A DNA stretch of 25,263 bases from Perkinsus olseni (lineage: Eukaryota > Perkinsozoa > Perkinsida), in the NCBI GenBank assembly GCA_013115125.1, contig JABANN010000498.1, positions 1-25,263 of the forward strand, read 5' to 3'. Shown here piece after piece: positions 1 to 8,300 of the stretch. How positions within the stretch are numbered: the stretch's first letter is position 1; every line of letters starts with the position of its first letter. The position numbers and the translations under genes were made by a program. A model generated the notes under the pieces. It was not told the origin of the DNA. It saw only the letters and a program-made list of their open reading frames with translations, and did not search any database.

Positions 1-298
1 GAAAGCGGTTGAACATTTTTTCTTCTCAACAGCTCTGCTTCTGCTGCTACTACCACTACTGCTTCTCATCTCTCACGTCATTACCATTACGCTTTCGTGA
101 CTCGTCTGGTTTATCCGTGAACCTTGCATGTCTCGTAGCCTACGCTCCTACTCATGTATTTCCTGGAGCTATGCACTCAGTATTCTCTCGCCGTTACACG
201 TGATTGGCGTGGACGGCGGGAGGAGCCTCTATTCGTGGCGGTCTTTCCAACTCCGGAGGAGCAGCTGATAGTGTGCTCACGGTCTATGCAACAACAAC

Positions 299-355
299 AT
301 TTACATTTACATTTACATTTACATTTACATTTACAATAACAACAACAATAACAAT
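299..355. repeat. ATTTAC hexanucleotide microsatellite with AAC-rich flank
   Basis: Six tandem copies of ATTTAC run from 299 to about 335, followed by AAC/AAT triplets to about 355. The flank before it (about 289-298) is also CAACAA-rich. The unit is a multiple of three, so several frames stay open and encode repetitive Thr-Phe, His-Leu or Lys-Cys strings. These are artefacts of the repeat, not genes. Confidence 0.9.
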
Positions 356-573
356 TGCGATTGCTCACCCCCAGTTGCCTCGTTCTCTGAGGCTCTCTGA
401 GCTTTTCTTATGATTAGTGGATCATCATCATCATCACGGAACAGACAAGTCTCAGTACTTCTCTCAGTACCTCCCTGCCTATGTGTTTTCCGAGTGGGAA
501 TGGTAGTCGCATCGGGACAACAGAACTTGCCTGGGGGAGTTCTAAGGTGTGCCTCCGCGTACAAGAGAGCGGG

Positions 574-599
574 CGGGTGTTAACCCGACCCGCGCGGGT
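574..599. repeat. Overlapping palindrome chain
   Basis: CGGGT (574-578) pairs with ACCCG (583-587). The perfect 12-base palindrome ACCCGCGCGGGT follows at 588-599. The arm therefore appears in +, -, -, + order within 26 bases. Confidence 0.75.
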
Positions 600-853
600 G
601 AATGTAACCAAGTTGGCACTGTCAAGCTCGAGAAACTGGTTTGCTCGCTGATACTGCACGAGATTGAAGTATACTGGTTGACACTGGATGGGATGAGACT
701 GTACGGACTGGAGAAAACTAATTGGCACTGATCGAATTGTATTGCAATTCGTCAACAGGAATCTGTTTGAGTGGAAACTGTACGGAAGAGCCCTGTCCCT
801 GGTACAGCGTACGAATATGCGCCCTACGGGATGCCACAGTTATGTTTACTGAT

Positions 854-893
854 CGGGGTTAATTTACCCCGTCACTGACGAGTCGTCAGTAAC
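854..893. repeat. Two adjacent hairpins
   Basis: CGGGGT and ACCCCG flank a T/A-rich centre at 854-871. Directly after it, ACTGACGA-G-TCGTCAGT is a perfect 8-bp palindrome with a one-base centre (874-890), extendable to 871-893 with one mismatch. The core TGACGAGTCGTCA is also present at 19774-19786. Confidence 0.8.
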
Positions 894-1066
894 AGTATGA
901 TGTTGTGTCTTCCGCAGCCAGCGGCGGCCTTTCCTTGACATTGAGATGATATAAGATTGACATCCTCTCATCTTCGAGTTTGACTGCGACAACTCAAGTT
1001 GAGTTGATTCATCCAACAACACCACATCCTATCAACATGACATCTTCTTCAGCTATGGCTGTGTGA

Positions 1067-1099
1067 GGCGATGATCGCCTCCCAGCGGGAGGCTCCCGC
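1067..1099. repeat. Triple overlapping palindrome chain at a gene end
   Basis: Three perfect palindromes overlap: GGCGAT-G-ATCGCC (1067-1079), GCCTCCC-AGC-GGGAGGC (1077-1093) and GCGGGAG-G-CTCCCGC (1085-1099). The last touches the first base of the minus-strand stop codon at 1099-1101, so on the transcript this lies immediately after the stop. It could act as a 3' end structure, but the same kind of chain occurs elsewhere away from gene ends. Confidence 0.85.
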
Positions 1100-2133
1100 T
1101 AAATCAGGGATGGTGCGTACTCTCGACGAGCAGCGGTATCAGCTAGAAGTGCTAGATTAGTGGACTCCCGCACCAGATAGACCTTCGTCTCCGTCGCATC
1201 ATCCTTTTCGTATATAAGTGATATCAAGTCCTTGCTTTCCGCACATATCCTGGCTGGAACCTTCGATTGATCTTGCGAGGCTGGGATGGGCGACGCATCG
1301 GACTGAAGCCGATCTGAACCATGACGCTCCCCTAAAGTGTAGCAATCTCTGTAGCTTCTCGCGTAAGTGTGCTCATCGACATCACCGCCGCGGCTGACTT
1401 TGGCCGCAACATAGTTCGTTAGTTCGAAACCACGGACGGTGGACCGCCCCTCTATTCTATGGTCGAATACAATAGCGGCAGTCTGTTCCCCAACATCTGT
1501 CCCTGAGATTTCGACCTCCATACAGGGATGATCATCAGACTCAGTATCATCTTCGTTGGGCCATCTGAGATATTTCCCAGGTGTAATTACCACCGGGAGT
1601 ACTGTATCCGGGTCGGTTAGGATCAATTTGATCTTAGTGAACTCACCGGATTTCAAGCGCAGCTTGACACTTGCCGAACCTTCTTCAGTGCCAGGACATA
1701 TTGAAAAATGTTTTTGGTCGAACATGCCGAGATGCGGGAATCGTGTCGATACATACGTTAAAAACTCTCTCGGTACTAGATTTACGAACGGGCGTTTCCT
1801 GCGCAGGGCATAGCATTGGCTGTCTGATTCTCCCGAAGCTCTACTTCCTTCACCAGGCTCAACAGGCATGCTTATGGGGGCCAAGTGGTAGTTGCTGACG
1901 AACAAAACTTGCCCGTCATAGTCTTCAAATCTGAGGTCGACTTGAATGCCGATCTTTGGCGCCTTCACCATAATCATAAACCCTGCAAGGGTGGGTATCT
2001 CAGCACAAGTCCCGAGCATCCTGTAGAACCCCAATTGTAGAGGCACAGTCGAAGGAAGGCGACGAGGAGCGATAGTAGCGCCGACGACGTTGCTGATGGT
2101 CATGACCGCGGCGATCGTCGTGGCAGAGACCAT
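1099..2133 (-). CDS. Secreted protein of unknown function, lineage-specific
   Basis: The frame stays open upstream to 2256, but the methionine at 2133 is preferred because it begins a signal-peptide-like stretch (MVSATTIAAVMTISNVVGA) with a likely cleavage after residue 19 or so. The product is 344 aa with no later membrane span. I do not recognise a named domain. The mature part mixes beta-like hydrophobic stretches with charged loops and an acidic patch near residues 225-235. It has at least six cysteines (in GTCAE, SQCYA, SICPG, HPCME, RDCYT, RICAE), which fits disulfide bonding in a secreted protein. The frame is unbroken and no intron is needed. It has no close neighbour on the same strand, and a palindrome chain abuts its stop codon. 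Function unknown; a secreted or surface role is inference from the signal peptide alone. Confidence 0.7.
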   Translation of the reverse strand: MVSATTIAAVMTISNVVGATIAPRRLPSTVPLQLGFYRMLGTCAEIPTLAGFMIMVKAPKIGIQVDLRFEDYDGQVLFVSNYHLAPISMPVEPGEGSRASGESDSQCYALRRKRPFVNLVPREFLTYVSTRFPHLGMFDQKHFSICPGTEEGSASVKLRLKSGEFTKIKLILTDPDTVLPVVITPGKYLRWPNEDDTESDDHPCMEVEISGTDVGEQTAAIVFDHRIEGRSTVRGFELTNYVAAKVSRGGDVDEHTYARSYRDCYTLGERHGSDRLQSDASPIPASQDQSKVPARICAESKDLISLIYEKDDATETKVYLVRESTNLALLADTAARREYAPSLI

Positions 2134-3449
2134 CTTTACACGCAAGCTAACAACTAACACTCGCCCGATTGCGGTGAAACTGTAAGATTCCCGAGCAACA
2201 CTTGCACACAACCCCTGTCCCCGAGTTCGATACTTGCGAGCTGCTCTATCGTACAACTAACTCAGGGACTCGATTTCAAACGCCCCTTTACGTTTAATGA
2301 TAAACTCGGGAACGGGTTTTAAGATTCAGAACACGGGCTGGCTGAATCACGAGGTCTAAGGTGTGATTCTTCTGCGCTAAAGAGCCCCCAAAAGATTCAA
2401 ATATGCCGGTATATTTGTGGACTAACTGAGCCCCGCCCTACAGCGAAAAAGGTAGCAATTCGCTACCTTGGGAAAAGAGAGGGTCCGATTTTCAGTTCCT
2501 TCACGGAAGGAACTAACGGTTCACGGAAGTTACAAGATTCGGCCGGAAAATTCGATTCGAGCGGACAGGAGTCCCGTGGGCGAGCGCAACCTATAAGCAT
2601 CTGCTGATGTAACTGTAAGGTTATATATAGCCTATATAATATAGGGGAAATTTGCCCAAACCTTATTAACCAGCTCGAGGACCAGACTGTATACGGATAC
2701 CAGGTGCTAGTACGGTCGGAACACGTACCAAGCAATAGATATACGATTGTAGATTGTAATGATTTCTACATAAACTATGGCGTTGGGTTATTCAATAGCT
2801 TACCTTGGGGCACGCTTTGCGATACCTTCGGTCGGCGTCTATCCGTACACAAAAGGGGACAGGATTACGTGCGGTCGGTATGCGTGCCATTATAGCTGTG
2901 CCTCGCGTGGCGAGGCGGTGGTTAGCCTCTTGAATAGCTCTATAGCTATTGGGCTATTGAGCTCAACCTCTTGAACCTCTATAGCTCTTGAGCTCTTATA
3001 GCTCGCCTCTTGAGTTCTCCCGGCAGTGGTCTTAATAAAGCGGACGCCTCGCTGCATTCGCATGCGAGTACTTCCGAGAGTACACATTAGTCCATGAAGT
3101 CCACAAGCGTGATAAAGCTTCAAAACGACAATATATGGGCTGTGAAGATACAAAACCCGAGTAGGGTCGTCTGCAGCGCAATCCAGAATCTGAAATTTCG
3201 GATTATAGGACATGAGATCTGATCTCATGCCGTAGTATCACCAACGCCTTACCTCAGCTCAATAATGTCTCTCGTTGGAACAAAATAGGGTATCCCCAAC
3301 ATTGTGGTCCAATCACTCACTACGGGCTTAAGAGCGTACTAGTAAGGCGCGAACTGTAGAGAGAGTACAAGGAAGTATAGGAAGGAGCTCGTCAGAGCAA
3401 CACAACGATACAGCAAATACAGACAGGCGACGATGATCAGTCTGATCAT
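2134..3449. other. Intergenic stretch with palindromes, no supported gene
   Basis: Short frames occur on both strands but none shows family features or intron structure I can support. Perfect palindromes are at 2449-2469 (AAGGTAGC, 5-base centre), 2494-2514 (AGTTCCTT, 5-base centre), 2900-2916 (GCCTCGC, 3-base centre), 3211-3229 (CATGAGATC, 1-base centre) and 3433-3449 (ATGATCAG, 1-base centre). The part just above 2133 may hold the promoter and 5' leader of the secreted-protein gene; no motif was recognised. Confidence 0.55.
2933..3016. repeat. AGCTCTATAGCT / CTCTTGAG mosaic of direct and inverted short repeats
   Basis: The words ATAGCT, TATAGCTC, TTGAGCTC and CCTCTTGA recur in both orientations through this stretch. 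AATAGCT-CTAT-AGCTATT (2933-2950) is a perfect 7-bp hairpin, and further arms follow in alternating orientation. It is neither a simple tandem array nor a terminal-repeat element. Confidence 0.75.
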
Positions 3450-3975
3450 GCTGGGCACTTTCCGCTCCGGTTCCGCTCCGGGTGCTAATTCCGTTCCGGT
3501 TTAGCCGGAACGGAACCTCGCTCGGTCAGGGAAGTCCGTTTCCGGCTTCCGGGTTCCTTCCGTATTCCGTATGTATTCCGGTTCGAGTTTTAGCTCGTGC
3601 TACAGTCAGGGGTGAGTGAGAGATTCTCTTATCGTGAGGGAGTTGGAAGGCCAAAACAGGTTCCTATTGCGTATTTTCAGAGAAAAAATTCAGTCCACTG
3701 ACGTATCACGCTGCGGAATTATCTTCTACCTCGAGCTATCGGAGTTTGTGACATCTCGAGTATTCAGCTCTGTGGACTGACAACCAGCTACACTTGTACT
3801 GCTCCGCAATGGAGGCTCCATTGATCTCCAGACCTGGGAAAAGCTCGAAAATCCTCGCACATGCCCGGAATACTCGCCGGAAGATACCCACTCTGGGTGA
3901 CCCGGAAAACATCCCGGAGCGGAACGGAAAACCGGACTCCGGCTAAAACGGAACGGAAACGGAATCGTCTGTTTT
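3450..3975. repeat. TTCCG-rich element with inverted ends
   Basis: The left edge (about 3460-3600) is dense in TTCCG/CCGGT words and includes a perfect 11-bp hairpin: TTCCGTTCCGG at 3489-3499, 5-base loop, CCGGAACGGAA at 3505-3515. The right edge (about 3898-3975) carries the same words in the opposite orientation. ATTCCG...TTTAGCCGG on the left matches the reverse complement of CCGGCTAAAAC...GGAAT on the right. The roughly 300 bases between hold nothing recognisable. It looks like a non-autonomous inverted-repeat element of MITE type or a foldback, but no target duplication was found, so the class is uncertain. Confidence 0.55.
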
Positions 3976-3995
3976 TTTCAACCGTGCCCACCATC

Positions 3996-4288
3996 ATGAT
4001 CTTCGCAGCTTACCTGTTCGCACTGGTGAGTAGACCGCTCATTGTCAAAGCCAAGTTGAAAGTCGCCACGCGGTGCTGCGCTTTCTTGGACGATAAATTG
4101 TCAAGAAACACACGCGATTCATGAACACAAGTGTATTCTGTGGAGGAATTGGCACAGATGGCACTATTGTCCGCCTTCCTCGGCGACCCCACCTCAACCC
4201 GATCGACGACTATGAGGAGTCGGGACCTTCGGGGGAAGACATACATATACTACGCAACACCGAAGATCATGGCCTCACCGTTTGCGCG
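3996..4288 (+). CDS. Possible 5' exons of a small secreted protein (3' part not found)
   Basis: This is a tentative two-exon reading. Exon 1 (3996-4025) is MIFAAYLFAL, followed by a GTGAGT donor at 4026. An acceptor ending in CACAG at 4157 joins in phase to exon 2 (4158-4288), which reads MALLSAFLGDPTS and then a polar segment to SPFAR and a GTAAGA donor at 4289. Joined, the first 18 or so residues form a good signal peptide. The overlapping frame from 4121 (beginning MNTSVF) is less hydrophobic and would not give a leader. I cannot place the next exon; a tRNA-like remnant lies shortly downstream on the other strand. Function unknown. Confidence 0.35.
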
Positions 4289-4351
4289 GTAAGACCTCTG
4301 AAACGGTTAGATACGTGGCGTGCGCTACTCAAGATGCTCTGATATATTGCC

Positions 4352-4385
4352 CTTGCCAGGGATCGAACCGGGGACCACGTTGAGA
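4352..4385 (-). repeat. tRNA-like 3' half (T-arm, B box), remnant
   Basis: Read on the minus strand, 4376-4358 gives GGTCCCCGGTTCGATCCCT, a good RNA polymerase III B-box sequence of tRNA type, followed by an acceptor-like end. No matching 5' acceptor strand, D-arm or A box is present at the right distance, so this is not a whole tRNA gene. The same 19 bases occur at 6065-6083 on the plus strand. Confidence 0.6.
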
Positions 4386-4828
4386 CAAGATTGATGCTTG
4401 TATCTTTCGCGCTTATTTCATCTTTGGAGTTTTGTTATGCCAGTTAGCGAGTTCAAACGATCCAATCATTCTGCACTCCGTCCAAATGTTGTGAAGCCCA
4501 GCGTGGGGGGGGCACTCAAGAGCAGTTAATAACGCGAAAGTAGCATAAAATTTGATCTGCTCTGGGTGCCTGGCCTAGTGAGCCGTTCGCAATTCTCTAC
4601 AGGTGAAACCTATCAGATAACATCGTTCAGGAGCTCCAGTCATTAACACTGGCGAACCCTGCTTGGCCTCTTAAGCGTCAACCCCTCTTATTTTTTCATT
4701 GCCAGTTGTCATTTCTTTCATTCATGTTTTATCGTCCCCGGATCTATGCAATAGAGAACCTCGCTCGGGCATTAAACGACAGGAACGAGCCCTGCATCCC
4801 GAGGAAGAAGCTCTCATACGGTAAGAAG

Positions 4829-4890
4829 TGATGGTCGAGTGGGTTGCCGCTTGTGCGCTCTACCGGGAGGTCGTGGGTTCGGGTATCAGT
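4829..4890 (+). repeat. tRNA-derived (SINE-like) remnant
   Basis: TGGTCGAGTGG near 4832 resembles the A box of class II (Leu/Ser) tRNAs, and GAGGTCGTGGGTTCGGG about 40 bases later resembles a decayed T-arm/B box. The 14 bases GAGGTCGTGGGTTC are identical to the start of the tRNA-like intron at 18169-18182. No acceptor stem closes it. A short interspersed element head or a pseudo-tRNA fits best. Confidence 0.5.
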
Positions 4891-4973
4891 ATATAGTTTT
4901 CGATTCACTCTCCGAAATTGTACCAGTGATAATAGGTGGTCCTCCCAATCGTTCGGGTACAGTCCCTGCAGAG

Positions 4974-4995
4974 CTCCCTGCCAGGGAGTCCCTGG
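4974..4995. repeat. Overlapping +/-/+ palindrome chain
   Basis: CTCCCTG-C-CAGGGAG (4974-4988) and CCAGGGA-G-TCCCTGG (4981-4995) are two perfect 7-bp palindromes with one-base centres that share the middle arm. Confidence 0.85.
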
Positions 4996-5359
4996 TCGTC
5001 TATCCCACTTGGCTTCATTATAGTCATTAACTGCGTCCGTGTACTCATAGAGAATATCGATCATGAATAATTCCAACTCATTTCATGACATCTGGGAGCC
5101 ACTGTCGTGCCATCATTGTTTTCGTGGATCGTATTTTTTCTCGGCATTGTCAGCTCTCCTTTTCCGTGTTGCAAAGCTTTCTACGAAAATGAGGGCGCCA
5201 ACGGACGGTGTAGATTCTGACTCAATCGGATATGAGCTCCAGGGGACTACGCGACAGCCTCTCGCGATTCTGCCTTCGAATTAGGATTCCGGCTTCTGAG
5301 TAACATGCCGTGCGTGCGTGCAGCAACGCTCTGTTCGGCAGATTTTGGATTGTTTGCTT

Positions 5360-8300
5360 ATGAACAGGCACACCATCATCAACATCATCACCGCCGGGGC
5401 TGCATCGGGAAGAGACGTTCCTTACTCAACCTTCCCCAGTCCTCCCGAGCAGCAACAGGTAGTAGGATCAGCGGCATGGTTTTCGGAGGGAGGGCTTGTC
5501 CGAGATTTCGTCAAATGCGCTACTCTCCTTCAGAGACTACGTACTCCAGCCACAGTATTCAGCATCGTGGCAAGAGGAAAAAAGTAATACCACTCCTTCC
5601 TCAACTCATGTCGGTCTTATGACGTAATCTGCTCACGGAAGTGGGTATCCGTGTTACTTGTTGTGGGCCCTGAATCAGCGATGCGGTTATGAACTCTGAG
5701 AATACTCGCTTCAACCTTTCCGTAGGAGAGAGCATTGCGGGTGATGGCCATCTCGGTCAACACTGTGTTTTCCTCTGGGCATTCCAATGAGCCTACCTGG
5801 GCCGCGTATCTTAGGGTTACCCGTGCTAGATACGAGATAGCTCAAGTTTGTGATCTTTTCAGGAGAGGCTAGTCCTCTTTCTTCCGATCGGAATCTATTT
5901 GAAGGAGTTAGTCCAAGTATTCTGCAACTAATTCGGAAGGCCGCGGATAAGTACCCGCTGGACATGGTAGTAGCATCGGGCGAGCGCGCTTTGCGCTGAG
6001 ATTACTCGTAACATCGATTCATAACCTCTCTTACGTTGGGTCTGTGATGGGGTGGGTAGATTTAGGTCCCCGGTTCGATCCCTAGGCTCGCCGTTTCGCA
6101 AGTGGAAGTGTTCATAACTTCGAATTTCTGACGATATACCCATTTCGGGATGGCTCGAGGAAGGGTTGACTCCGTTCAAATTTCTGGAAAGTTCGAAAGT
6201 TGTGGTATAGACGCTTGTTAACGGCAGAAGTGGGAATGCGATATTCATCGTCCGAAGAATAGTCAAATGATTCGCGTCATCAGTTAATCTTAGTTATATC
6301 GCATTGTCCAATCTTGAAATCTTGCGTTTCCTCAACTTTTCCCTCAGGAGTTCTGGCGGAAGTACAAGTCGGTACCGGCGATGGCCAACGTTCGAGACAA
6401 AGCTTCAATTCTGGAGATTCTCGAAAATTTTGCGATGATTCATAGAAAGCACATCTACCTCTTCCAGCGGCTCAAACACACTATAGTTGCCGGAATGGAT
6501 AGCTGGACTGCTCCTGAGCTCGCTAAGTAAGCTAACCTGTTTCGTATCTTACATGGTTCAAGCTTGGATACTTGATTCGTATCTCAGAGTGTGTGCATCC
6601 TGGGCCCAGCTTGGGTTCTTAACCGATCGATTCACTGAGGAGATATCGGATCGCGTCGTGAAGACAATCAACTTGTGTGACGCGGAAGCCCTAGCGAGGT
6701 AAGCTGCGAATCATCGTCAACCGTTCATATCAGTTCATCAGACTACTGGATGCCTACGCTTCGACGAGGACGAGGCATTTGCGAGCCCCACTGAAGGCAT
6801 TGGCCGAGACCAGTCTCAGGAGGATTGATGATTTCACACCGCAGCAGCTGTGTCTACATTGCTCTAGTTTTGCACGGTAATGGTGATTTCGGGCGGCTGA
6901 TTTTATACCAAAATTTCCGTAATGATTTCAGTAACGCCCGACTCGGAGAGGTCAGCGTCTTCTTTAGTCGAAAAATTGTGTTGGTTGAATGAATTGAAAT
7001 TATATCAGACTTCCGAGGAAAGTTGATCGAAAGACGGAAAATTCATTTTCGTTTCCCGCGGTGCTTCATTCTTTTTCGTGAGTAGAGTTTCTGGTAGAAT
7101 TTCGAGAAATTTTCTTTGTTCTCCGAAAATTGAAGCACATGTTTGCTGATTCGAAGCGCGTGAGCTTTCCCTCCTAAGGGAGAACCATCTCTCTGTAGCG
7201 ATAAGTTGGGGAAAATTTGGTATAGCGGAGAGATAAAAATATTGACGATTCATTCCTCAGACTAAACTTGGCGTACGAGCCGATTTTCGGTGCAATCGCC
7301 GATAGGCTCGGAAAAGCGGGAGATGAAGCGTTGAATATCATAGCTTTGGTAGTAGTAGTGCTGGGGCGGTCTGTAATCGATCACGCGATCGATTTGGACT
7401 TTCCTCAGGCCCCAGAGGACAGCGATCCCTTAGCAGTGTTGTCAATGACCGACCCAGGGGCGGTGTACAGCGCCAGAGACGTGGCTTTGGCTGCGTATTC
7501 GTTTGGCAAGTTGGAAGGCGTTGATGCCACCCAACAGACCCCTATCGTCATGTCCACTACCGGAGGCCATCGGAATGACATCTCGGCGAAGGCTTTCGAT
7601 GCATTAGCGGTGCTGGCTACACGTAGGTCGAAGTTGGCTTGCCGCTACAGCCGTCTCATAGCCTTCGATAAGCGTGACTGATACGTGCAGGTTGGTTGTA
7701 TTGATTAGAACGTGGATTTATAGGAATTGGTGAATTTACGGTATGAAATTACGGAAGATTCGGGAGAAATTTCAGCTTTGAATGCACGACTGAGACTCAT
7801 CAAACTCACAGTTCCGAGGATTGGAAGGATGTAGGAGACGATGAGGGGATTAGACCGACAATGACTGATACTATTATCACTCTGAGGACGGGTGCGAGCA
7901 CCCCATACCACCCCTCACGTTACTCTGGGAAGAGCTCAGTTGCACCATCGACGCCGCAGCAGCGCCGCTTCACTTCGGACGATCCTCCGTCGAATTCGCG
8001 CCGGTCCGATGATAGTCTCTTTACTATGCAACCGTACTCGTCTGCTCGGCCGTTGTGATTAGTTCCAAGATTGCTTTGGTTCTCTCGTAAGAATACGAAG
8101 AGTGAGTTTAGCTGCTTCATGCGTTGATTTTTACTCTGAAGGTTCACGTAGTGAACTTCACGGTAGAATTGGTATTTTATTAAACTCTTGGTTTCTCTCT
8201 GTTTTTAGTTGTCCTTCGTGACTGCACTGCACGGGAGCTGCAGATGCTAGCAACCGGATTCGACAGACACCGCCACCACACGCCGGTTGAGGAGAGGAAA

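Larger units (their letters stand above)
1..1098. other. Intergenic stretch with microsatellites and palindromes, no supported gene
   Basis: No reading frame here looks coding. Short frames across 299-355 only translate the microsatellite. The stretch holds the ATTTAC hexamer run, a short ATC run near 423-436, and palindromes at 574-599, 854-871, 871-893 and 1067-1099. The last abuts the stop codon of the neighbouring minus-strand gene, so about 900-1098 probably includes its 3' untranslated region. Confidence 0.6.
4289..5359. other. Mostly non-coding stretch between genes
   Basis: It contains two tRNA-like remnants (4352-4385 and 4829-4890), an 8-G run near 4505, and a palindrome chain at 4974-4995. 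The 110-aa minus-strand frame at 4744-5076 spans both a tRNA-like element and the palindrome chain and is judged spurious. A short plus-strand frame from about 5190 to 5284 (MRAPTDGVDS start) could be a small exon, but nothing connects to it. Confidence 0.5.

Noticed and set aside
1067-1099. Bacterial-type terminator
   Set aside because: The introns and gene content are eukaryotic, and no U-run follows on the transcribed strand.
4744-5076. 110-aa minus-strand frame
   Set aside because: It spans a tRNA-like remnant and a palindrome chain; the apparent protein is their translation.
5979-6092. Complete tRNA gene with intron
   Set aside because: Acceptor-like ends pair, but there is no D-arm, A box or proper T-stem.
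5928-6266. 112-aa minus-strand frame with GEPRDRTGDL
   Set aside because: That peptide is the antisense translation of a tRNA T-arm, and the frame lies in an intron of the helical-repeat gene.
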